This document shows positions 12,601 to 22,200 of a stretch of 64,000 nt of DNA, one piece after another (position 1 is the first letter of the stretch; each line of letters opens with the position of its first letter). The notes beneath the pieces are model-generated. The model saw only the letters and a list, made by a program, of their open reading frames with translations. It was not told where the DNA came from and searched no databases. This stretch comes from Rhynchopus sp. YZ270_cl-10. Its lineage: Eukaryota; Euglenozoa; Diplonemea; Diplonemida; Diplonemidae. The stretch spans positions 1 through 64,000 of the forward strand of contig OZ037871.1 of assembly GCA_964035575.1 (NCBI GenBank). The letters are read 5' to 3'. Position numbers and translations under genes: made by a program.

Positions 12601-14159
12601 TTTTCCATCTGAAACTCTGCTTCGTGAAACAGGGTCCCAGACATGTATTTTGCCTCTGACTGTACAACGTCAAAATCAGCTTTGGAATGTTTCTCTATAA
12701 GCTCCCCCATGAGGTTCTGCTCTTTGATCATGAGCTCCTTGAGGTTTCTTATTTGCCGTGCACTCCATATAGACTTTGCTTCCTCCACAGAAGCTGGGTC
12801 GAACACCATTTTTGACATTGGGTCCACGTTTCTCAGCGTAACAAAACTGGCCTCATGCTCAAGCAAAAAAATCCTAGCTTTAACCTCCTCAAGCTCATCA
12901 AGTTTGGTATACGTCTGCTGCCTTTTTGTTTCAAGTGACTTTAGCTTTCTGAGATCCCATTTTTTTTGCATGATGTCGACCACACAGTCGTTGAAGGTGT
13001 GAGATTTTGGTTTGTTGTCCTTAATCAAGGGAACATTTATGTGTGACCACAGCAGCACTTTTTGGAACCTTAGCAGATTATCCTGTGTGGCATAGTATGG
13101 CCTTGAAGAAGTCCTTAACGCCGAAATGCGAAATACTTCAGCTGAATGGAACAGCCAGGAAAATAACGGCGGTGTGTAATCGTTGAAGTCAAAGTACTGG
13201 GGAAGTTCTATGGCTGCCAAACACAAAACTGCTGCAACACTAGCAGACAGTGCAGGTGTTATAGCACTCACATTCTCCTTTTGTAACTCTCTCTCATCCT
13301 GTCCAAGCAAAATGTATGAAAGATAGTCCATTTTGCAATTGAGAGTTTTGAACCTCAGGCAGTATTGTGTGATGTGTTTCAGTAGAATATTTACCTCTGC
13401 AAACTGTGCATAGCAGTACGGACATGTTTTTTCGCAGGTTGCTGCATGTGATTTCATGTTTTTAACCTCGGTGAATTCTTCCCCACAGTGCTCACAGCAA
13501 AGTTTTCCTAAGCACGCATGATTTTCCTTCTGTGCCTGCAGAGGTGATGAAAAACTGCGCCTACAAAGAGTACAGGCAGGTTGACATTTTTTCAGATGCT
13601 CCGTCAATTTGTGAATACGTTTGTATGTAGCATCGCAATTAGGACATTTGAAACGGCCGTCTGAAGTCTTATCCAGTTTTTGCTTCTTGGGGGGTGGCAC
13701 ATCAGGAGTAGAAGGTGCTTCCTGAGGAGAAGGAGTAGAAGGTGCTTCCTGAAACCCACCTGTGCAGCCCTTCTGATGATTGTGCCTCTCAAGGAAATTA
13801 GAAAACGTAATTCTGCACTTTGGACACGTTTTTTTGCATTTTTTTGAGCCTTTTTTGTGTGCTTTGAGCTGTTTATCTACTGCAAAGCTGGCACCACAGT
13901 TTTCACAAATGAAAGGTTTCTGCTCCTGCGCACTTCTTGGTTCATCATCTCCCCTCTTCCGTTTTGTACTGCATTCTACTGTTGTAGGTTCATTGCGCTC
14001 ATCTTCTGTTTTTTCCTTTTCTTCATCATCCTCTCCAGTCTGTTTTTGAAAAGCTTCTGTATCATCTTCTTCTGCCTCCTGTGTTGCTTCTTTTGTTGTC
14101 TTAGGCTTTTTGTCAGCACGCCCATCCGCAGACCCGCTCTCACTACGTTGCCTTTTCAT
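6615..14159 (-). CDS. Helitron (Helentron-like) Rep-PIF1 helicase-OTU protein, four exons
   Basis: Replication and transposition protein of a rolling-circle transposon. Exons, in transcript order, are 14159-7486, 7410-7333, 7280-7056 and 6978-6615. Introns are 75, 52 and 77 nt, all starting GTATGT and ending CAG. Frames join exactly, giving 2,446 residues. The N-terminus is acidic/basic, followed by six C2HC-type zinc fingers (about residues 89-300) and a second Cys cluster ending CCTGGKV. The Rep HUH motif is RGLPHCHAILWN (~1095) and the paired-tyrosine motif KYLFKYLFKG (~1255). PIF1/RecD-like helicase motifs are GAAGTGKT (~1660), WDEVVMAQ (~1762), GGDFRQILPV and NKSQGQT (~2065). The OTU domain lies across exons 3-4 with DGTCF and a late PDNHLSDF histidine. 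Poly-Gln follows Walker A. The start is the ATG of MKRQRSES. OTU domains are known from Helentron-type elements. I see no internal break, so the element may be recently active. Confidence 0.93.
6979..7055 (-). other. Intron 3 of the Helitron gene carrying three satellite units
   Basis: This is a 77-nt intron (GTATGT to ACAAAACAG) between two exons of the OTU domain. Removing it joins the reading frame ...EEKKKR-NFDDLLQRV... with no loss of register. Positions 7012-7034 inside it are almost three perfect units of the GGGTTTGC satellite, antisense to the gene. Reading through the intron meets stops, so splicing is needed to reach the second half of the OTU domain. Confidence 0.8.
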
Positions 14160-14691
14160 ATTATTTATGCCATGTGTTCCTATGCTAATGTATGTGAAGA
14201 AAGAAGGAATCTGGGAAACAATGTGAATAGAAATATTAATTCTCATTAAACTCTCTTTCGTTTTGGGGAAGTGTTTCCCTCTTCAGCTTATGTTGTCTTT
14301 GTATTAGCCTTCTTATTAGTGTGCCCATCATCAGATCTTTCCTCGCTTTCGTTGTCTTTTCATTTTTTTTTTTGCAAAAAGTAAAGTACCCAGACCACTG
14401 TTATGTTAGTTTTGAATAGTTGTGATAAATTGCTAGAAATTGTATTGTAGAAAATATAAAATGGTGGGTGGGAGAAAGTTTTGAGTTTTCAAGAAGGAAA
14501 ATAAAAAAGTCTCACAACTAAGTTTTCAAAAAAAAATAATTAAAAAATGATCTTGAAAATTTTGACAAAAATTAAAACCAATCTGCATGTGCATTAAAAA
14601 AAGGGGAACCCATATTTTTGCGCAGGAAGAAGTAATTTGCACATTCTCTGCGATAAGAAATACCCCCAAACGAAAAAAAAAAAATTATTCT

Positions 14692-15256
14692 CTAATGATG
14701 TGCTTTATTGTGCTGGAAAAGAGCACCTTTGTGTTGAAATTCCCTTCCCCTCCAAGTACTAGAGCATTCGTGAGCATAACACGTCTTTGCTATTTTTTCG
14801 TCTTCTGCTGCTTCGCGCTTTCTCTTTCTGTCTAGCTCCTGTTGAGTTTGAGTTGTTGAAAGTGATACTTGAAAAGTTGATACATACCTTTTTCATGTCC
14901 TGACACAGAAGGAACACTTCGTTCAGCTGTTTCTTGAGATCTGAGACAGTCTGTTTCACCTCTTTCAGCTCTTCAGTCACTGAGGAAAAGCTTTCTGCAG
15001 AAACAGGAATTTCCAATGCTGCGGCCTGTTCTGACGGAAGCACAGAGTCCTTCTGAGTTTGCTCCTCTGTTTTAACGCCTTGCTCCTGTACCTTCGTTAG
15101 TACTGTCTCCTTCTTCTGGGAGCACACTGGAATTGGTGGCAATTCCTCATTCTCATGAGGAGCTTGATCCTGCACATTGAACACCGCCAACATGCTTGGT
15201 GCATCTTTCTTCTGCACAAAGGGCACTGGCTTCCGCTTAATCTTCATGGTGTTCAT
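14692..15256 (-). CDS. Small spliced coiled-coil protein next to the Helitron, unknown function
   Basis: Two exons, 15256-14888 and 14838-14692, flank a 49-nt intron (GTATGT...CAACAG) and encode 171 residues. The protein begins MNTMKIKRKPVPF with a basic N-terminus. An acidic, Gln-rich middle follows, then a coiled coil (about 85-145, VTEELKEVKQTVSDLKKQL into ELDRKRKREAAEDEK) that continues smoothly across the splice, which supports the intron. The tail carries a CYAHEC...H...H pattern that could bind a metal. An AATAAA lies in the last codons. It is on the same strand as the Helitron, about 530 nt upstream of its start codon, so it could be an accessory ORF of that element or a captured host gene. 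I recognise no family. Confidence 0.6.
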
Positions 15257-15468
15257 AGTTTTTTGAGAAATAGTTCACCTGTTTTTGGTGTGTGAGTACA
15301 AAAGTGCTATGAAAAGAGAAATGAGGGGTGAGCCAAGTTTAATTCATTTTTCTATTCAATTTTTTCGGCATTCACATTTGTAAAAATGCAAAACCTTCAG
15401 ACAATAAAAAATAAGTTCTGTTCACAACCACACCAGCCTCCTACATTTTAGCGAGCTTTCTTCTTGTG
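15257..15468. other. Spacer between the coiled-coil gene and array 2
   Basis: This is the upstream region of the minus-strand coiled-coil gene. Its last ~45 bp (CCACACCAGCCTCC, then TAGCGAGCTTTCTTCTTG) are one unit of the degenerate satellite that fills 17.0-19.0 kb. The same flank immediately precedes array 3. I see no other feature. Confidence 0.5.
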
Positions 15469-16059
15469 CGGGTTTGCGGGTTTGCGGGTTTACGGGTTTG
15501 CGGGTTTGCGGGTTTGCGGGTTTGCGGGTTTGCGGGTTTGCGGGTTTGCGGGTTTGCGGGTTTGCGGGTTTACGGGTTTGCGGGTTTGCGGGTTTGCGGG
15601 TTTACGGGTTTGCGGGTTTGCGGGTTTGCGGGTTTGCGGGTTTACGGGTTTGCGGGTTTGCGGGTTTGCGGGTTTGCGGGTTTGCGGGTTTGCGGGTTTG
15701 CGGGTTTGCGGGTTTACGGGTTTGCGGGTTTGCGGGTTTGCGGGTTTGCGGGTTTACGGGTTTGCGGGTTTGCGGGTTTGCGGATTTGCGGGTTTGCGGG
15801 TTTGCGGGTTTGCGGGTTTGCGGGTTTGCGGGTTTGCGGGTTTGCGGGTTTGCGGGTTTGCGGGTTTGCGGGTTTGCGGGTTTGCGGGTTTGCGGGTTTG
15901 CGGGTTTGCGGGTTTGCGGGTTTGCGGGTTTGCGGGTTTGCGGGTTTGCGGGTTTGCGGGTTTGCGGGTTTGCGGGTTTGCGGGTTTGCGGGTTTGCGGG
16001 TTTGCGGGTTTGCGGGTTTGCGGGTTTGCGGGTTTGCGGGTTTGCGGGTTTGCGGGTTT
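15469..16059. repeat. Satellite array 2, 8-bp unit GGGTTTGC
   Basis: About 73 units. The TTTACGGG variants are confined to roughly the first 300 bp, with one CGGATTTGC at 15781; the remainder is pure. The left flank (TAGCGAGCTTTCTTCTTG, 15449-15466) is the same as that of array 3, and the right flank (CTAATTATTACGGGTTTG) is the same as that of array 1. Shared flanks on both sides point to copies of one larger unit rather than independent slippage. Confidence 0.96.
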
Positions 16060-16848
16060 CTAATTATTACGGGTTTGAGGGGTACAAAATGGCGACGCTG
16101 CGGGATTGCTGGATCGCGTGGTCCCAGTATTTCTGATATGACACTCCGGTAGACTGGGGCCCAAAAACGACGTAATGTACTGGGTTTGGATGTTAGCATT
16201 TTCTGGCAATATTTTAAAATTAAAAATGAGTACGAATACCCTGTACTACCATGTATTCTGTATAAAATAGCCGTAAAATTACGCCACATTTAACCACAAC
16301 TACTCAAAATGTGAAATCTGTTGCTTTAATGGACTCATAGAGCATTTTTATAACCTGGACATGGGGGTCAGATTCCACTTTAGAGCACCTAAAATTTGGT
16401 CAAAATAATTTTTTTTCACTATTTCTGCCTCTGGGTATCTAATTATTACGGGTTTGAGGGGTACAAAATGGCGACGCTGCGGGATTGCTGGATCGCGTGG
16501 TCCCAGTATTTCTGATATGACACTCCGGTAGACTGGGGCCCAAAAACGACGTAATGTACTGGGTTTGGATGTTAGCATTTTCTGGCAATATTTTAAAATT
16601 AAAAATGAGTACGAATACCCTGTACTACCATGTATTCTGTATAAAATAGCCGTAAAATTACGCCACATTTAACCACAACTACTCAAAATGTGAAATCTGT
16701 TGCTTTAATGGACTCATAGAGCATTTTTATAACCTGGACATGGGGGTCAGATTCCACTTTAGAGCACCTAAAATTTGGTCAAAATAATTTTTTTTCACTA
16801 TTTCTGCCTCTGGGTATCTAATTATTACGGGTTTGAGGGGTACAAAAT
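16060..16848. repeat. 379-bp tandem repeat, two full units plus a start
   Basis: Units start at 16060, 16439 and 16818 with an exact period of 379 bp, each opening with CTAATTATTACGGGTTTG. Units 1 and 2 look identical by eye. Unit 3 stops after about 31 bp, where it meets the hairpin cluster at 16850. Each unit contains the sequence that follows array 1, so the repeat itself carries a GGGTTTG-like seed at its first bases. Short open frames in it (for example LILKYCQKMLTSKPSTLRR in reverse) are repeated because the DNA is repeated and have no sign of coding. Confidence 0.95.
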
Positions 16849-16985
16849 TTCGACCGAGCGCACCCACCACGCGCAGCGTGGTGGGGGCGCGAGGGAGAGC
16901 GGAGCGAGCCTTTACGCGCAGCGTGAAGGCGAGTGGAGCACGGGGGGTCTGGGGGGGCAGTGCCCCCCCAGAAAAATTTTTGAAG
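16849..16985. repeat. GC-rich cluster of three strong hairpins
   Basis: Three near-perfect inverted repeats lie within 110 bp. Positions 16863-16885 are a 10-bp perfect stem (CCCACCACGC) around a GCA loop. Positions 16908-16930 are a 10-bp stem with one G-U pair, again around GCA. Positions 16949-16971 are an 11-bp stem (CTGGGGGGGCA) with almost no loop. Base composition is very unlike the AT-rich surroundings. It interrupts the third 379-bp unit, so it looks inserted. Related GCA-loop hairpins occur at 49384, 49489, 55414 and 55496. Confidence 0.8.
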
Positions 16986-19030
16986 TTAGGCAGTCCTGAT
17001 TTGGGAGTTTTTTTGTAGATTTGTATGTATTTTTGGGTGAGGGAATGCTCGAGAGAGAGAACATATCAGTGAAGCGAGGAGGGTGCTCACCAGGATGTCA
17101 GGTACTTTAGGTAAGGTTACTGTGTTCGCGTTAGTAGTGTCAGAGCTATTTATACTCACAAGCGCCCTCTATTAACATATGTAAGAGTCCTTCTACGTGT
17201 ACATGCATGAGTAAGTGCAGGTAAATCTATGAGTAATTGCCTTTATAGATACATGGCTTTAAGACTACACCAAATTGAAATATGTGAAAGTCAGCATTTG
17301 CGGTGCTGAACCACACAAACCTGCCACAAAAAAGCGAGATAATTTGTAGACATTAGACTCAGAAATGATATGGGGCCAAATGAGGTTCAAAACCAGCTCT
17401 AACCAATAGCTATCTGGTAGTACTCATTATTGGTAGTGGCCAAATAGTCTGTCTCTCAACCACACCTGAGATGTCATGTTTCAGCGAGCTTTATTATAAT
17501 GGAATATTATGGAAGAGTTTTTCTGGACTAAACCGGTCGGTACAACTCTCTGCCAATTTTTACCAAGACTTCTTACATACACATGTACCATTATCTACCA
17601 TTACCTGAAGAGCAAATTATCTTCACACCCACACCGTGAAATAATCTACCGACTTTCTTCACTCCTGAATATTATGAGCAAAAGTTCTGTCAAAAACCTG
17701 GCACTAAAAGCGAACTGCAGACGTATTTTTATGTTATTATTAGCGGAGGAGCCTTTGAACCACACCATCCTGCGACACATAATTTTTCTGAGAATCAGTC
17801 ATTATTAGCGGCGGATCTAAATAGCCTAATAACAATCAGCCTGTTCTACATTAGCAGTGAATATAAGCGGTGGAGCAAAGTGCCTCTCAACCACACCCTC
17901 CTGCTCCTACATTTTAGCAACCTTTCTTCCATGCACAAATGAAATAAATCCGCCAACACTTTAGCAAACTATCTTCTCTATTCGAATATGTCAGTATTAA
18001 TATCATAGAAATAAAATAGTCTCTCATTGAGACTCAACCACATTATTCATTGAAAGATTTTGATTTTTGATTCTCCGTAGTCTGTGCGTGCTGTGATGGG
18101 GTCAATTTACGCTGCGAAAAGGGTATATTCTTAACCTAAAAATGCATGTATCAGTTTTTATCCACCATATTATTTACATGGTGAAACGTTGCGAGCTTTT
18201 TTCTCACATATTAGTGATATTGAGCCAAATAGGTTCACAACCACACCAGTCTGTTATGTGGCAGCATATTTGCTGCGTGAGCAAAATATCCAAATATTCA
18301 ATAACACGAACCTGCTGTTTTTAGCATAATATTAGAAGCTACATCCTGTCGTAGATTTTATATCCTATACCCAAATTGTGAACCCAATATCTCCACAGTT
18401 AAGTGGTACGTGGGGAAACTCAAATGTCTTCTCACCCAGAGCCTCCTGCCAAATGTTAGTGTTAGAGCTTTCAATTTTCATAGAAATCTAAAAAATTCGT
18501 AGAGGAACAAATATTAGTATAAATTGCGTCAGATCCCAACGTTGCGCGCAGACCATGCCTCCGTTTGTGAGCTTTTCTGTACTACTACCACCAATGCCTC
18601 AACCACACCATTTTAGCAAGCTCTTTTCGCGTTTGTGGCCACACCAGCTTATTGCAGTCAATATTCTCTGCGGAGCCAAATAGCCTCTCAACTACACAAA
18701 CCTGCTGTTTTTAGCAGTATTTAGTGCAATCAGTTGTTATTAGAGCCCAAATCCTGCCATAAATAAGCTGCAGAGCGAAATACCTCTAAACTATACCATC
18801 TTGCTACAGTTTATAACACGTTACTATAATCAATTACTCTGTACATATTAATCACTCATGTCAGCTGTATTCATAATAATTCACGGCGGAGCAAAATGCC
18901 TCATACCCACCCCATCATGCCTCATGCATGCTTTTCCGTGCCATTCAGGTTCTCCAGTGAATTTTACCGCTATCGCATCAACACAAAGTAGGTATAACCA
19001 AACCACATATTAGCGAGCTTTCTTCTTGTG
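16986..19030. repeat. Decayed satellite of ~100-150-bp units, no gene seen
   Basis: A loose phrase recurs at irregular spacing: AACCACACC-A-CCTGC followed by a TTTTAGC-like block. Instances are near 17310, 17457, 17757, 17889, 18236, 18600, 18690, 18788 and 18905, and once more at 15424-15465. Several are preceded by GGAGCAAAATGCCTC-like words. The last unit ends TAGCGAGCTTTCTTCTTG (19011-19028), where array 3 begins. A block at 18068-18170 repeats 5565-5660. No convincing coding region, tRNA or rRNA was found. Confidence 0.6.
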
Positions 19031-19269
19031 CGGGTTTGCGGGTTTGCGGGTTTGCGGGTTTGCGGGTTTGCGGGTTTGCGGGTTTGCGGGTTTGCGGGTT
19101 TGCGGGTTTGCGGGTTTGCGGGTTTGCGGGTTTGCGGGTTTGCGGGTTTGCGGGTTTGCGGGTTTGCGGGTTTGCGGGTTTGCGGGTTTGCGGGTTTGCG
19201 GGTTTGCGGGTTTGCGGGTTTGCGGGTTTGCGGGTTTGCGGGTTTGCGGGTTTGCGGGTTTGCGGGTTT
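19031..19269. repeat. Satellite array 3, 8-bp unit GGGTTTGC
   Basis: About 30 pure units. The left flank is the same as that of array 2. On the right it does not reach the usual CTAATTATTACGGG flank but runs straight into the truncated 5' end of a retrotransposon at about 19270 (GGGTTTA then CACTTCGGCG). The retrotransposon's frame stays open back through the array only because the array has no stops. Confidence 0.96.
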
Positions 19270-22200
19270 ACACTTCGGCGAGTCGTGAGCAAGATCGAGG
19301 TGGCGTCTGTGAGGGAAAAGGCACGAGGAGTGCTGCTGCCAGGGAGACAAGTTGGGGTGGCGGTGGACGGTGGACTGGAAGCGGCGACAATGGTTGTGGC
19401 AGCATACGCAAAACGACACCAGGGGAGCGACAAAGTGATCGTACAGATTGACTACGAGAACGCATTCAACAGCATCTTTCGCAAGACTTTTCTGGAAGCC
19501 ACAAGGAAATATCTCCCGTCCATTTCACCGTGGGTCGAATGGTGCTACAACTCCCACACCGGGCTAGTGTATGGTGACGAGATGATCCCATCCACCAGAG
19601 GCGCGCAGCAAGGCGACCCCGCAGGGCCCCTACTCTTCTCCCTGGGGATCAAAGCACTGACAGACGAAGTGCGTGCAGTCCAGGGCATCGACTGTAGCAT
19701 CTGGTACCTCGATGATGGGACGATCATGGGGAACCCAGAGGCGGTGGCTCGAGCGCTGGAGTTAGTGAGGACACGCAGTGCGGAGCTGGGGCTGAAGGTG
19801 AAGCTGTCAAAGTGTGAAGTCATCGCCCTAGGACAGCAGACTCCGTTGGACCTGGACAGAGCTGGCCTCCCCGTGTGCAGCCACACCACTGACTTGGCGG
19901 AGACTTGCTCAGCCTGTGAAGGAAAAGTGATGAGCGTGAAGTATGGAGGCTTTGCGTTCCTGGGGGCGCCAATCGGGGACGACGAGTACTGCGAAGCGTA
20001 CATGGAGAAGAAGGTGGAGGAATTCGCGGTGCAACTGCGTCTGCTGCAGAAGGTGTCTGACTCGCAGGCTGGACTGACATTACTCCGTCAGTGCGAGGGG
20101 TTTGCACGCATGGTTTTCTACATGAGAGCCATTGGTCACGCGTGCACCCACAAGTACCTCAGCCAGTACGACAAGGAGGTAGACGCTGCCCTGGCCGCGC
20201 TTTTTGGTGATGAGGATGGAGGCCTGCCGGAAGAAGCACGGAGACAGGCCGCACTGCCATGTAGGGTAGGGGGCATGGGCGTGCGCCGCATCCGCGACCA
20301 CTGGACTGCAGCAGCCATGGGAGCAAGGAGCGGCCTGCACCAACTGTGCACCGAACTGGACCCCAGCTTCACCTGGGACGCCGAAGGATGGGAACGGACG
20401 GCAACGCTGTACAACGAGCAAGTGGCTGAAGGTGCTAGGATTGACCCCAAGCTGCAGCCAGCCGTCCCCCTGCGTCAACGTGATCTGTCTGCAGGGATCC
20501 TGGAGGAACAATTGCGGGACCTCTTCGTCAAGGGTGATGCGTACGACAAGGCGCGTCTCAATTCTCTGGCCCTCCCCCAAGCAGGGTCCTGGCTTACTGC
20601 ACCCCCCACCTGGGAGCACTACATCCCTCCGATTGCATTCAAGGCCGCAGCCAGACTCCGCCTCCACCTCCCCATATACGCGGAGGGTGTCTCATGCAGG
20701 CAATGCAACCAGCCCATGGACACCAGGGGGGACCACATCTTCGCCTGCAGAATGGGTGGGCATCGTATACTGCGACATAACTCAGTACGCGATTATGTGT
20801 ATGGAGCAGCAAATGAGGCAGGTCTGAGCCCCATCCTGGAACCCAACCACCTCATCCTGGGCAACAACAAGCCCGCTGACATTCTGCTGTCCACAGGGGT
20901 CGGGGAGTCGAGAGGACGAGCTATCGATGTGACTGTGTGGACGCCGACGTCAGCGTCGATGGTGCAGGGTGCCGCAGTCGCGAAGGGGTACGCGGCGACG
21001 AAGGCGGAAACTGCCAAGAGGAAGAAGCATGGTGACGCGTGTGCGGCGGAGCGGCTGGCGTTCACACCCTTCGCCCTGGAGACCACAGGAGGTCTGGGAC
21101 CCGCGGCGGCGTCGATATGGCAGCAGATGCTCCGTTTCGCAGCGGACAGGAAGCTTGGGAACAGAGTGGAGATGTCACAGAGGTGGAATTGGGGGCTAGG
21201 GACGACGCTGCAGCGACAGATCGGGAAGGCCGCGACGGATCGAGGGTCTCTGACTGGTTGCCTGAGGGGTCCTCTGCGAGAGCGTGTGGACTTAGATCCC
21301 ACCGTCGACCCGGAAGAGGGGGACTTGATACGCTTGCCCCCCGACCATCTACCTAACCTGGAAGTGACAGACGACCACCAGGGAGACATCAGGGTGAGTG
21401 CGGAGGAGGAGCCAGAGACAGGCAACGAGAAGGAAACGGCGCCAGAGACAGCAGCACAGGACCCAACCCCCCACAGCGAACTGGAGGCCAACTTGGTGAA
21501 GTGGGGGCTGTCCCGACCGCAGGTGCCCGTGCCGTTCCGAGTAGGAGACTGTGCGTTCGACGCAGTGTGCTGGTCAGTGCGGAGCTGGAAGGTGGTGACA
21601 TCGTCGACCCTTCGGTCCCTGGCGGTGGAGAGAGTGAAGAGAGATGCTGACCTGGCGAGAAATGCGATGCCCGACCTCGCGACCTGGGTGCGATGGATGA
21701 GCCTGGCAGGGAACAGGGATCGCAGGTCGTGGGCGGACCAGACAGCACTGGCGGGTCTGGCACGGGCTTTGCAGGTAGTCATTGTGGCGGTCGTGTCATC
21801 GGACTCTAAGGTGCACATCCATAGACCAGCCAGCAAGTCGAACGGGGCCGTAGCAGTGCTGCACACAGGAGCTCACGAGGCTGGCCACTTCTCGCCGTTA
21901 TGCATGACAGACAACACGTTTGCATATCTGCGAAGCCTTGCCCCCGACACCCCCCTTCCAGAGATGCAGTGCCACAGCACCGGAGCGCTGTCACGGATGG
22001 AGGAGCGCCCGGGGAGACAGGGGGAATTGCTCACGTGCGAAAACTGCGCACTCATCACCGAATGTAGTGTCCCCCACTGGTTTTGTAGTTCCTGCGAGCG
22101 CACATGGTGTGAGGGATGTGGGAGCGCCAACGCAAAGTGTGTGCTGAGGGCAAAGCCAGTTCAGCCAGTTCAGCCAGTTCAGCCGACAACATCGCAGACA

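Noticed and set aside
15469-19269. CRISPR-like arrays
   Set aside because: These are tandem repeats with no spacers, and the window is eukaryotic.
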